63,503 bases of DNA from JAYYZW01 sp036339995 (GTDB lineage: Bacteria > Pseudomonadota > Gammaproteobacteria > Ga0077536). Location of the stretch: assembly GCA_036339995.1 (NCBI GenBank), contig JAYYZW010000115.1, positions 1-63,503 on the forward strand. The letters run 5' to 3'. The notes below the pieces were generated by a model. It searched no databases. It had not been told where the DNA came from and saw only the letters and a list, made by a program, of their open reading frames with translations. The position numbers and the translations under genes were made by a program. Below, piece after piece: positions 26,964-35,061 of the stretch. Every line of letters starts with the position of its first letter. Position 1 is the first letter of the stretch.

Positions 26964-27830
26964 TTGTCTCCTACCTTCACTGTCGAAGGTAAAGGTCTGG
27001 GTCTCCGGCGGGCGCTGATGCGCCCGCTGGAAGATCACCCGGGCGCCGATATCGATTTTTTCGAGGTCGCGCCCGAAAACTGGATCGATATCGGCGGACA
27101 TCAAGGTCGACGCTTCCGGCAGTTCACCGAACGTTCACCCTTTGTTTGCCACGGGCTGTCGCTGAACATAGGCGGCCCTGCGCCGCTCGACGAACCTTTC
27201 ATCAAGCGGGTCAAACAATTTCTCGACGAGCACGGCGTGCGTTACTACAGCGAGCACCTGAGCTACTGTGCGGATGATGGCCATCTCTACGATCTGATGC
27301 CGATCCCGTTCACTGAGGAAGCGATCGATTACGTGGTGGAGCGGATCGAGCGCACACAGGAGATCCTCGGCCGGCGCCTGGCCGTCGAAAACGTCTCGTA
27401 CTATTGCGCGCCCGGCGCGGAAATGACCGAGATCGAGTTCATCACCGCGGTGCTCGAACGGGCCGATTGCGAGCTTCTGCTCGATATCAACAACATCTAC
27501 GTCAACAGCGTTAACCATCGATACGACGCGATAGCGTTTCTCAAGGCCTTACCGGCGGAGCGTGTCGCCTATGGCCACACAGCCGGTCATTACAATGAAG
27601 CCGAGGATCTGATCGTCGACACCCATGGCGCCGATGTCATCGATCCGGTATGGAGACTCCTCGGCGAGGCCTACGATCACTTTGGCGTATTTCCAACCTT
27701 GCTGGAGCGCGATTTCAACTTTCCGCCGTTGGACGAGCTGCTGCTCGAAGTCGATCACATCGGCGAGCTGCAGGAGGCGGCTGCGGCCCCTTCAGCCGCA
27801 GGCACGGGGGTGGTGAAAAATGCCGGCTAG
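26964..27830 (+). CDS. hvfB: DUF692 multinuclear non-haem iron oxidative enzyme (HvfB/BufB, MbnB-like)
   Basis: 288 residues with the whole DUF692 (MNIO) TIM-barrel pattern: GLGLRRALM near the start, FEVAPENW, VCHGLSLNIG (His63), SEHLSYC (His98), AVENVSYYC (Glu142), LLLDINNIYVNSVNH (Asp174, Asn176/177, His185), YGHTAGH (His205/209), DTHGADV (His221) and LLERDFNFP (Glu249). These match the ligands of the iron centre in MbnB and HvfB. The enzyme would oxidise cysteines of the EGKCG peptide encoded 25 bases upstream. The start is TTG; the next ATG (residue 19) would remove the conserved GLGLR segment. It overlaps the next gene by 11 bases. Confidence 0.93.
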   Translation: MSPTFTVEGKGLGLRRALMRPLEDHPGADIDFFEVAPENWIDIGGHQGRRFRQFTERSPFVCHGLSLNIGGPAPLDEPFIKRVKQFLDEHGVRYYSEHLSYCADDGHLYDLMPIPFTEEAIDYVVERIERTQEILGRRLAVENVSYYCAPGAEMTEIEFITAVLERADCELLLDINNIYVNSVNHRYDAIAFLKALPAERVAYGHTAGHYNEAEDLIVDTHGADVIDPVWRLLGEAYDHFGVFPTLLERDFNFPPLDELLLEVDHIGELQEAAAAPSAAGTGVVKNAG

Positions 27831-28593
27831 GCCGCAGTTCATCGATCTGCAATACCAGTTTACGGCGCACATGCGCGACCCGGACCGCTGTCCGGGACCC
27901 GCCGACGTCGAGGATAGACGCCTGGGCATTTACCGGGAACTGCTCTACAAGAACGTCGAAGGTTTCATGTCGAATGCCTTCCCGGTGCTGCGCAGCATCA
28001 TTGCCGACGAACCCTGGCACGCGATGATCCGGGACTATTTCGCCCGGCATCAGGCGCACACCGCGCTGTTCCCGAGAATGCCGCGGGAGTTTCTGCAGTA
28101 TCTGGCAGACGAGCGAGACGATTCACCCGATCCGCCTTTCATGCGCGAACTCGCGCACTACGAATGGCTCGAGGTCGAAGTGTCGCTCGATACGCGCGAA
28201 CCGGACGATTCGCAAGTTGAAGAATCAACCGATGTACTCGACGGGTGTCCGGTGCCCAATCCCGTCGTGCGGCCGCAGGTTTACGCGTTTCCCGTACACC
28301 GCATCAGCCCCGACGTACAGCCGCAGACGCCTCCCGAGGAGCCGACCTATCTCGTTGTGTTTCGCAACCGCAGCGACGATGTAAGCTTCATGGAGTTGAA
28401 CGCGGTATCCGCGCGCCTGTTGGAACTCATTCTCTCGGATCACCCTCGATCTTCACGCGCGATGCTCGAGATGATCGCGGGAGAACTCAAGCGTCCGGAT
28501 CCAGGTGTCGTTATAGAGGGCGGTAGGGCCATTCTGCAGATGTTCGTTGATAAAGATATCGTCTTGGGATTCCGAACGCTTGCGGGACGCTGA
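27820..28593 (+). CDS. hvfC: DUF2063 RiPP maturation partner (HvfC/BufC)
   Basis: 257 residues. The N-terminal domain has the DUF2063 pattern: Q-Y-Q-F-T near the start, RRLGIYRELLYKNVEGFMSN, AFPVLRSI, and MPREFLQYL; the C-terminal half has YLVVFRNRSDDVSFMELN and a helical end. Family knowledge: HvfC/BufC proteins bind the precursor peptide and present it to the DUF692 enzyme. The 11-base overlap with the DUF692 gene supports co-translation. It has nothing DNA-binding that I can see, despite the old database name of the family. Confidence 0.92.
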   Translation: MPARPQFIDLQYQFTAHMRDPDRCPGPADVEDRRLGIYRELLYKNVEGFMSNAFPVLRSIIADEPWHAMIRDYFARHQAHTALFPRMPREFLQYLADERDDSPDPPFMRELAHYEWLEVEVSLDTREPDDSQVEESTDVLDGCPVPNPVVRPQVYAFPVHRISPDVQPQTPPEEPTYLVVFRNRSDDVSFMELNAVSARLLELILSDHPRSSRAMLEMIAGELKRPDPGVVIEGGRAILQMFVDKDIVLGFRTLAGR

Positions 28594-28616
28594 GGAGTAT
28601 CCGTCCATAAACGTCA

Positions 28617-28725
28617 ATATTTTTCTCGCAAAGGCGCAAAGACGCGAAGAAATCGGCTCGTATAGTTTTAATAACAATCACTATTCACTTTGCGATCTTT
28701 GCGTCTTGGCGAGAGTTGTTCTTTC
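28617..28725. repeat. CGCAAAGGCGCAAAGACGCG inverted repeat downstream of hvfC
   Basis: TTTTCTCGCAAAGGCGCAAAG is mirrored at the far end by CTTTGCGATCTTTGCGTCTTGGCGAGA, with an AT-rich centre. This is a widespread intergenic repeat type. It splits the RiPP locus into hvfABC and the downstream genes and could attenuate read-through. Confidence 0.7.
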
Positions 28726-28765
28726 TGGCTAGGTTTTAATTATCTGTCCTGATTGGGAGATGCCA

Positions 28766-28909
28766 ATGAACTCATCAGCATTCATGACCGTCATCGACGG
28801 TTTCGCCGCGCTCTTCATCTTTCTTTTCGGTCTCGGCTTGGCATCGCTGGTCGTCATCTACATCATCAAATCACTCGTGGTGCTGGATTTAGAGGAGCAG
28901 CGCGCTTGA
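28766..28909 (+). CDS. 47-residue single-span membrane protein
   Basis: A short frame preceded by a good ribosome binding site (TTGGGAGATGCCAATG). The product starts MNSSAFMTVIDGFAALF and has one long hydrophobic helix (about residues 9-41), ending in DLEEQRA; the acidic/charged tail is probably cytoplasmic or periplasmic. Its TGA overlaps the TTG start of the ThDP enzyme (TTGA), so the two are translationally coupled. No family is recognised. The coding case rests on the ribosome binding site, the coupling and the strongly membrane-like composition; the longer alternative frame over this stretch (from 28753) has a composition that does not look like protein. Confidence 0.65.
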   Translation: MNSSAFMTVIDGFAALFIFLFGLGLASLVVIYIIKSLVVLDLEEQRA

Positions 28910-30570
28910 GAGCATCCGATCTCCTGGTCCAATGCCTTGAAGCGGAAGGCATCGAATACATCTTCGGAGTGCCGGGCGAGGAAAACGCCGACTTCATGAT
29001 GTCGCTGGAGCGCTCGGAACGCATTCGTTTCGTGTTGACGCGCCACGAGCAGGGGGCCGCCTTCATGGCCGAGGTCTACGGTCGCCTGACCGGCGCCGTC
29101 TCGGGATGTCTCGGCACGCTCGGACCCGGCGCCACTAATCTCATCACCGGGGTCGCCGACGGGAATATGGATCGAGCGCCGCTGCTGGTGTTGACCGGAC
29201 AGGGTTCGACCGAGCGGCTGCACAAGGAATCGCACCAGATCATGGACGTCGTGGAGATGTTCACGCCGGCCACCAAGTGGGCGACGACGATTGCCAACGC
29301 CAACACCATTCCCGAGATCGTGCGCAAGGCCGTGCGCGTTGCCCTGACCGAGAAACCCGGCGCCGTGCTCATCGAATTACCGGAGGACATCGCCAAGCAC
29401 GATACCGACCAGCGCCCGCTCCAGCCGAAGCGGTTTCGGCGGCCGGGCCCGGACGACAAGATCGTCGATCGCGCCTTCGAAACGCTGAGTGCGGCGAAGA
29501 ATCCTGTGATCATCGCGGGCAACGGTACGATTCGAAAACGGGCGTCCAAGCAGCTTCGGATCTTCTGCGAGGCCACCGGTATCGGCGTGCTCTCGACTTT
29601 TATGGCCAAGGGCGCGGTCGACATGGACGCGCCTTACTGTCTTTATACCATCGGCCTCGGCGCCAAGGATCTGCCGACGCTCGCCGTGGACGCGGCCGAC
29701 CTCGTCATCACCTTGGGTTTCGACATGGTCGAATACCACCCACACCTGTGGAATCCGAACGCCGACAAGTCGATCATTCATGCTGATTTCCTGCCGGCGG
29801 AGATCGACCAGTACTACAATCCCGACGTTGAACTGGTGGGCGATCTGGCGCACACGCTGTGGATGTTGAATGAACGCGTCGCAAGCCGTGGCCTGCCCGA
29901 CTACGACCTCACCGGCCAGGCGGACATTCGCTCGCGCATGAGCGAAGAACTCGCCTTGCACGCCGACGATGACACTCAAGGCTCACTCCGTCCGCAGAAA
30001 ATGCTTTACGATTTACGCGCGCTGCTAGCAGCGGACGCTATCGTGCTGTCGGACGTGGGTGCGCATAAGATGTGGATCGCGCGCCACTATCATTGCCACG
30101 AACCGAACACCTGCCTCATTCCTAACGGTTTCTGCTCGATGGGATTCGCGCTTCCCGGGGCCATCGCCGCGAGTCTGGTGCATCCCGATCGCCGCGTCGT
30201 CGGCATTGCGGGGGACGCGGGATTCCTCATGAATGTGCAGGAAATGGAAACCGCGCGGCGGCTCGATGCCAATATCGTCCTGCTCGTATGGGAGGACGGC
30301 GAATACGGTCTGATTGCGTGGAAGCAGCAATCGCAGTTCGGAAAGCACACGGATCTCTCATTCGGCAATCCGGACTGGCTCGCCCTGGCGCGCGCCTTTG
30401 ACTGGCACGGACATCGCGTAGAGCGCAGCGTGGATTTTTCCAGCGTTATGGCGCAGGCGCTGGAGGAAAGCGGACCGAGCCTGGTCGTTGTGCCGGTCGA
30501 CTACCGCGAAAACATGCTGCTGAACGAGAGATTGGGCGAACTGGTTCAACCCAGTGCGGCGGTGAGCTAG
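28906..30570 (+). CDS. Thiamine-diphosphate enzyme, acetolactate-synthase-like large subunit
   Basis: 554 residues starting RASDLLVQCLEAEGIEYIFG at a TTG preceded by GAGGAG. The catalytic glutamate is in TRHEQGAAFMAE (Glu48), and the ThDP/Mg2+ motif is GDAGFLMNVQEMETARRL (from about residue 436). GVPGEEN and SLERSERIRFVLTRHE resemble the catabolic or stand-alone IlvB-like type with no regulatory small subunit; none is encoded nearby. Such enzymes decarboxylate pyruvate or another 2-oxo acid and ligate or release the product; the substrate is not clear from sequence. It lies between hvfABC and the DoxX gene, so a link to the RiPP system is possible but unproven. Confidence 0.85.
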   Translation: MRASDLLVQCLEAEGIEYIFGVPGEENADFMMSLERSERIRFVLTRHEQGAAFMAEVYGRLTGAVSGCLGTLGPGATNLITGVADGNMDRAPLLVLTGQGSTERLHKESHQIMDVVEMFTPATKWATTIANANTIPEIVRKAVRVALTEKPGAVLIELPEDIAKHDTDQRPLQPKRFRRPGPDDKIVDRAFETLSAAKNPVIIAGNGTIRKRASKQLRIFCEATGIGVLSTFMAKGAVDMDAPYCLYTIGLGAKDLPTLAVDAADLVITLGFDMVEYHPHLWNPNADKSIIHADFLPAEIDQYYNPDVELVGDLAHTLWMLNERVASRGLPDYDLTGQADIRSRMSEELALHADDDTQGSLRPQKMLYDLRALLAADAIVLSDVGAHKMWIARHYHCHEPNTCLIPNGFCSMGFALPGAIAASLVHPDRRVVGIAGDAGFLMNVQEMETARRLDANIVLLVWEDGEYGLIAWKQQSQFGKHTDLSFGNPDWLALARAFDWHGHRVERSVDFSSVMAQALEESGPSLVVVPVDYRENMLLNERLGELVQPSAAVS

Positions 30571-30657
30571 CGTAGGGGCCTGCTGCCGGCGGCATCGACG
30601 GCGGCCGAAAAAATAACCATGTCGCGGCGGAATCGTTTGCGGCGCTGGGAGGAAATT

Positions 30658-31308
30658 ATGGGCGTGTTGATCAATTTCCTGAACAAGGCACAGGATCTAC
30701 TCAATCTAGTCCGTTTCGCCGATTTCGTCGGGCCGGTTTTACTGCGTATCTACCTGGTGCCGGTATTCTTCCTGGCAGGCAGCAACAAGTGGGATCCCTT
30801 CGCCGAAGGCGGGACGTTCAATCCGGTCGAAGGCCTCGAGGGCATCGCGAACTGGTTCGGCAACCCCGACTGGGGCCTGGGACTGCCGGCCCCGATATTG
30901 CTGGCGATACTGGCCTGGGCGGCGGAATATCTCGGCGCGATCGCGCTGGCTTTGGGCGTCGCAGTGCGTTGGACCTGCATCCCGCTTATGTTCACCATGG
31001 TCATAGCGATGACTACCGTTCATTTGGACAACGGCTGGCAGGCCTTGCACGACCTCAAGAGTCCCTATCCTGCGGCCAATGCCGAAGCCGCGATCGACCG
31101 TCTGGACCGCGCCAAATCCATCCTCGAGGAGCACGGTAATTACGGTTGGCTCACCGAGCATGGCAGCTTGGTGTCGTTGAACAACGGGATCGAATGGGCG
31201 GCGACTTATTTCATCATGCTGATGGCGCTCTTCTTTATTGGCGGCGGGCGCTACCTGAGCGTCGATTACTGGATTGCCCGCAAGTACCGCATACCCGCCC
31301 CGGATTGA
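30658..31308 (+). CDS. hvfX: DoxX-family membrane protein resembling HvfX of copper-RiPP loci
   Basis: 216 residues with four or five hydrophobic segments. Typical pieces are FVGPVLLRIYLVPVFFLAGSNK, WFGNPDWGLGLP, AAEYLGAIALALGVAVRW and, near the end, FIGGGRYLSVDYWIARKY. These resemble the DoxX subfamily that accompanies HvfA-type copper-binding peptides (HvfX). The ATG at 30658 has a strong ribosome binding site (GGGAGGAAATT); the frame is open upstream to 30619 without support. It lies in the inner membrane; its precise job in the family is not established. It is about 90 bases from the ThDP gene and may share a transcript with it. Confidence 0.82.
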   Translation: MGVLINFLNKAQDLLNLVRFADFVGPVLLRIYLVPVFFLAGSNKWDPFAEGGTFNPVEGLEGIANWFGNPDWGLGLPAPILLAILAWAAEYLGAIALALGVAVRWTCIPLMFTMVIAMTTVHLDNGWQALHDLKSPYPAANAEAAIDRLDRAKSILEEHGNYGWLTEHGSLVSLNNGIEWAATYFIMLMALFFIGGGRYLSVDYWIARKYRIPAPD

Positions 31309-31717
31309 TCGGCGCCACCGGGAAACGGGCGGGACATTCACGTTATCGGCTGGCGCTGCGCTGCCACAATAGGCTGCCAGCTTGACCGGTCCGTTCGAAG
31401 ATGTCGCTGATCGATGCCAGTCTTTTTGAATACGGTTGCCAGGGATTTCGCGCCGTGCGCCGCAATTGGGCTGTTTTCGGTCATGTTTTTCGTTCCGTAA
31501 CTTTTCTCAAAGGTCTTCCGCTGCGCGGGGCCGGCGGGCGGGAGAAGCCCGAGGGCACGCCAGCGGCTACGACGCCGTAAATGCAAATTATTGTTACGAA
31601 CTGAAAAACGTGTCGTGATCAGCTTCACACGCGCTGCAGCTTGAACGTGAACGGGATCACAAAATCGTCGGGAAACCCACGGTAGTGTGAACCGGGTCAC
31701 ACGCCGACGGGCTGCGG
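31309..31717. other. Intergenic region between the DoxX gene and argG
   Basis: No convincing intact gene. A minus-strand frame starting near 31484 could encode a 48-residue peptide (MTENSPIAAHGAKSLATV...), but composition and ribosome binding site are unconvincing. A possible gene fragment on the minus strand is listed separately at 31625-31692. The DoxX gene and argG converge here; no clear terminator is visible. Confidence 0.4.
31625..31692 (-). pseudogene. Possible remnant of a TonB-like C-terminus
   Basis: The minus strand reads GSHYRGFPDDFVIPFTFKLQ-RV-stop, which looks like the extreme end of a TonB-family energy transducer. A stop codon lies just two codons upstream, so no intact gene is present. 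The segment is short and the assignment weak. Confidence 0.2.
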
Positions 31718-32935
31718 TCAGGTATTTCTTTTCGTGCGAACGCGCAATCTGAGCGCGTTGAGCTTGATGAAGCCGTCCGCGTCTGCCTGGTCATAGGCGC
31801 CCGCGTCGTCCTCGAAGGTGGCAAGCGAAGGATCGAACAGGCTGTCGTGATCCGATCGGCGGCCTTCGACGATGACGTTGCCCTTGTATAGGCGTACGCG
31901 CACCTTTCCATTCACGTTCGCCTGCGACGCGTCGATCAGCGTTTGCAACGATTGGCGTTCGGGGCTCCACCAGTACCCGTTGTAGATCAGCGATGCATAG
32001 CGTGGCATCAGGTCGTCTTTGAGGTGGGCGACCTCGCGATCGAGAGTCAGGGACTCTATCGCACGGTGTGTTTTCAGCATGATCGTACCGCCCGGTGTTT
32101 CATAGCAGCCACGCGATTTCATGCCCACATAGCGGTTCTCGACGATGTCGAGCCGCCCTACGCCGTTGTCGCCACCAAGCTTGTTGAGGCGTCTGAGAAC
32201 GCCCGCCGGGCTCATGCGCTCGCCGTCAATGGCGACTATATCGCCGCATTCGTATTCGAGCTCGATGACAGCGGATTGGTCGGGCGCGTCTTCGGGCGCG
32301 ACGCTCCATCTCCACATGGATCTCTCGGCGCTCGCCCAGGGATCTTCGAGGACCCCGCCTTCGTATGAAATGTGCAACAGATTTGCATCCATCGAATAGG
32401 GGGAAGAAGAGCCGCTCTTGTATTCGACGGGAATATCGTGCTGTTCGGCATAGGCCAGCAGTTTCTCGCGCGAATTGAGATGCCATTCCCGCCACGGTGC
32501 GATGACTTTGATGCCGGGTTCCAGCGCGTAAGCGCCCAGTTCGAAGCGGACCTGGTCATTGCCCTTGCCGGTAGCACCATGCGCAATTGCATCGGCGTCA
32601 GTTTCCCGCGCGATCTCTACCAGGCGTTTCGCGATCAGCGGGCGGGCGATTGAAGTACCCAGCAGGTATTCGCCTTCGTATTGGGCGTTGGCCCGAAACA
32701 TCGGAAACACGAAATCACCCGCGAACTCCTCGGTGAGGTCGTCGACGTAGATCTCTTTGATGCCCATCCGGGCCGCCTTGGAGCGGGCGAACTCGAGTTC
32801 TTCGCCCTGGCCGATGTCAGCGGTAAAAGTGACTACCTCGCATCGATACTCCTCCTCCAGCCATTTGAGAATGACCGATGTATCGAGACCGCCGGAATAG
32901 GCGAGAACGACTTTTTTGATTCGAGATTTCGGCAT
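31718..32935 (-). CDS. argG: Argininosuccinate synthase
   Basis: 405 residues of the short (non-enteric) type. It condenses citrulline and aspartate with ATP in arginine biosynthesis. The PP-loop is VLAYSGGLDTSVILKWL at the N-terminus, followed by EVVTFTADIGQGEE, HGATGKGNDQVRFE and SPYSMDANLLHISYEGG. The ATG at 32935 matches the usual start (MPKSRIKKVVLAYSGG); the frame is open upstream to 32971. argH is not in the window. Confidence 0.97.
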   Translation of the reverse strand: MPKSRIKKVVLAYSGGLDTSVILKWLEEEYRCEVVTFTADIGQGEELEFARSKAARMGIKEIYVDDLTEEFAGDFVFPMFRANAQYEGEYLLGTSIARPLIAKRLVEIARETDADAIAHGATGKGNDQVRFELGAYALEPGIKVIAPWREWHLNSREKLLAYAEQHDIPVEYKSGSSSPYSMDANLLHISYEGGVLEDPWASAERSMWRWSVAPEDAPDQSAVIELEYECGDIVAIDGERMSPAGVLRRLNKLGGDNGVGRLDIVENRYVGMKSRGCYETPGGTIMLKTHRAIESLTLDREVAHLKDDLMPRYASLIYNGYWWSPERQSLQTLIDASQANVNGKVRVRLYKGNVIVEGRRSDHDSLFDPSLATFEDDAGAYDQADADGFIKLNALRLRVRTKRNT

Positions 32936-32995
32936 GGGATCCGCGTTCAAAGCATGTCGGAGAGGCGGCATTGTGCCCAGCCGCAGGGTCGAGGT

Positions 32996-33179
32996 CTAGC
33001 CCGCATTTCTCACTATCGTTCTACTGCGGACGTCGATCTGCTCGCTGTAACGGGACGTACTCCCTCCTGCCGGTTCGACGTAGCGTCGACTACGCCTTCA
33101 CCGTCCGCCGGTCCGTGCGCCCCGTCACAACGGCATCTCGACGCCCTCGCTACGAACGGTGGTGGGAAATGCGGGCTAG
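32996..33179. repeat. 184-bp inverted-repeat element with CTAGCCCGCATTTC ends
   Basis: It begins CTAGCCCGCATTTCTCAC and ends GTGGGAAATGCGGGCTAG. The arms continue imperfectly inward (ACTATCGTTCTACTGCGGACG against CGCTACGAACGGTGG), so the unit is nearly palindromic. It has no coding potential. It is a single copy here and lies upstream of argG, next to a REP palindrome. Confidence 0.75.
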
Positions 33180-33190
33180 CGCGACGCCTC

Positions 33191-33253
33191 ATTCGCCCGC
33201 AAGCGGGCTCCTACGGAGGCGGCGGTCATGTAGGAGCCCGCTTGCGGGCGAAT
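33191..33253. repeat. REP-like palindrome (ATTCGCCCGCAAGCGGGC pair)
   Basis: ATTCGCCCGCAAGCGGGCTC-CTAC is followed after 15 bases by its exact inverse. Each arm also contains its own small hairpin (CCCGCAAGCGGG). This is the GTAGGAGCCCGCTTGCGGGCGAA type of REP common in gammaproteobacteria; a half copy is at 63161. Confidence 0.85.
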
Positions 33254-33298
33254 CGCAATCCGCCTCAAAGCGCGCGGCATTCGGCGCGAATTGCGGAA

Positions 33299-34072
33299 TC
33301 ACAAATCAAGGGCGCGCTCGAATATTGCCATGAACGCTTCCGGCGATTCCGAATGCGGCCAGTGTCCGCCATTGGCGACGCTCTCGATACGGTCATCACT
33401 GAACAGCGTGTCGATGATCACGAGATGTTCGTCGGCAATGCAGTCGGACAGCTCGCCGCGGATGAACCAGGTTTCTCCCGCGAAGCGCGCATCGTTTGCG
33501 ACCGGTAGAGGGCCGAGAATGTGCGGTATCTGATCGCGCAGCGCTTTCAGGTTGGCGCGCCAACGCGCACGTCCGTCCTCGAACACCAGGTTCTGCAGGA
33601 TGAAGAGCCGCACCGATTGTTCCGGAATGGCGTCGACCAATAGGCGGTCGGCGTCGGACCGACGCTTGATCTGCGCCATATCGATCGCGAGCATGGCGTT
33701 GATCATCTCCACGAAGTGATCCGGCTATCTTACGGGCGCTATATCGGCGCAGACGAGACGGGCGATACCCCGCGGATCGTTCAGCGCCATGGTCATGGCG
33801 GCCTTGCCGCCCATACTGTGTCCGACCAGTACGAAGTCCTGCAAACCGAGCTCATCGACCAGAGCGCGCACATCCGCAATCATATCCGTATAGGTCATCG
33901 ATTCGAGATGCAGGGAACGGCCGTGATTACGCAAATCAACCAGATAAAGCGTGTACCGATCGGACAAGCGCCGCGCGACGGTGAGCCAGTTGCGGCCTGA
34001 GCCGAAAAGCCCGTGGAGAACAATGACCGGCGGACCGTCGCCAACCCGTTCGAAATGCAGGGTCACGCGCAA
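33299..34072 (-). pseudogene. ybfF: YbfF-type alpha/beta-hydrolase interrupted by an in-frame TAG
   Basis: Two frames that are exactly in phase together give a 257-codon esterase of the YbfF family. The N-terminal part has VIVLHGLFGSGRNW, LVDLRNHGRS and the nucleophile elbow FVLVGHSMGGKAA (catalytic Ser); it ends ADIAPVR-TAG at 33725-33727. Reading continues PDHFVEMINAMLAIDM and reaches the catalytic His region (VANGGHWPHSESPEAF). A single base change (for example TAT to TAG) explains the break. Either the gene is dead, or the codon is read through, or the sequence has an error. Other genes here end normally with TAG, so general recoding is unlikely. It starts three bases after the Nudix stop. 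Confidence 0.85.
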
Positions 34073-34075
34073 GAC

Positions 34076-34582
34076 TCAGTCGTGTTGCAAATGCGCCGGT
34101 AGCCGCGCGGCATTCAGAAATTGCAGCGGCCAGATCCCGAGGATCGCGATGTCCTCGTCGATGCCGTCCATGACCTCATAATCGCGAAACTCCCGCCGCC
34201 CGACCCAGGCGTACTCGGTATGTTCGTGGTTGAGCACGACCGTGCCCCTGATCCAATTGAACTGAAACAGATGGATTTCGAATTGGCCGCCGTAGTAGGT
34301 GTCTCGAAAGGGACCGACGTAGCGAGTGAGTTCGACTTCATGTTCAGGCCCGATCTCCTCGGCCATTTCGCGCATGGCAGCTGCCTCGGGCGTCTCGCCA
34401 GGCTCAATTTTACCTGCGGGAAATCCCCACCGGTCGGGTCCCAGCTTGGCATCCAGACTCCGCTTTAACAGCAACAGGCACGATCCCGAATCGAGTAGCA
34501 CATCTAGTGCGTAGCGGGCCGTTGGAGCGTTATTTCTGTTCACGATACGGGAGGCGTCTGGCGACGCGCTAGTATCGGACAA
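34076..34582 (-). CDS. Nudix hydrolase
   Basis: 168 residues. The Nudix box G-x5-E-x7-REUxEExGU is complete (GKIEPGETPEAAAMREMAEEIG, about residues 57-78). It is preceded by LKRSLDAKLGPDRWGFPAG. These enzymes cleave nucleoside diphosphates linked to another moiety; the substrate cannot be given from sequence. It is the first gene of a two-gene unit with the broken ybfF-like hydrolase, three bases apart. Confidence 0.9.
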   Translation of the reverse strand: MSDTSASPDASRIVNRNNAPTARYALDVLLDSGSCLLLLKRSLDAKLGPDRWGFPAGKIEPGETPEAAAMREMAEEIGPEHEVELTRYVGPFRDTYYGGQFEIHLFQFNWIRGTVVLNHEHTEYAWVGRREFRDYEVMDGIDEDIAILGIWPLQFLNAARLPAHLQHD

Positions 34583-34633
34583 GTAACCGAGAAATGCTAA
34601 ATTGCAGGGAAATAGGGTGAGGTTCCGAGCATC

Positions 34634-35035
34634 ATGGCAGTAAATATCGTTCGATTGGGCAGCGACAGGCTACCCGGCGAAGGCTTGCGGATCGGTACGG
34701 TCAGGCGACCGCCCCGAGGTATTCCGAAAAGCGACTACGCGAAGGGCAATTGGTTCGACGTCTGGTTTCCTAATCTTGCGCCGCGGCCTGAGACTATCAA
34801 GCTGGCGCAACAAATCGAATCAGAGCGCGACTGGAAAGCGTTTGAGCGCAAGTACCGTGCGGAGATGCGGGCGCCGGAAAATGCCAGGATGATCGATCTG
34901 CTCGCCGCACTTTCCCACCGGACGGACTTTTCCGTAGGCTGTTACTGCGCCGAGGAGTCGCGTTGCCACCGCTCGACACTGCGCGAACTGCTGCGCGAGC
35001 GAGGTGCAGATTTGAACACGGACGGGAGATCGTAA
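34634..35035 (+). CDS. DUF488-family protein
   Basis: 133 residues. The sequence KSDYAKGNWFDVWFPNLAP and the ending VGCYCAEESRCHRSTLRELL are the DUF488 signature, with the paired cysteines (CYC...C-H-R). Function unknown; the conserved Cys/His residues suggest metal binding or catalysis. It is divergent from the Nudix gene, 51 bases apart. Confidence 0.8.
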   Translation: MAVNIVRLGSDRLPGEGLRIGTVRRPPRGIPKSDYAKGNWFDVWFPNLAPRPETIKLAQQIESERDWKAFERKYRAEMRAPENARMIDLLAALSHRTDFSVGCYCAEESRCHRSTLRELLRERGADLNTDGRS

Positions 35036-35061
35036 AGCCGGCGATAGGCCGACCTGCACCG

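Noticed and set aside
28753..28905. N-terminal extension of the ThDP enzyme to 28753
   Set aside because: The extra residues are Arg/His-rich and unlike protein, the family starts at RASDLLVQ, and a membrane peptide with its own ribosome binding site occupies another frame here.
31341..31484. 48-residue minus-strand peptide between the DoxX gene and argG
   Set aside because: Weak ribosome binding site, no motif or membrane segment, and it sits in a region with gene debris.
33725..33727. Reassigned TAG codon
   Set aside because: mnmA, yhdP, lysS and other intact genes in this window end with TAG, so the amber in the esterase is not general recoding.
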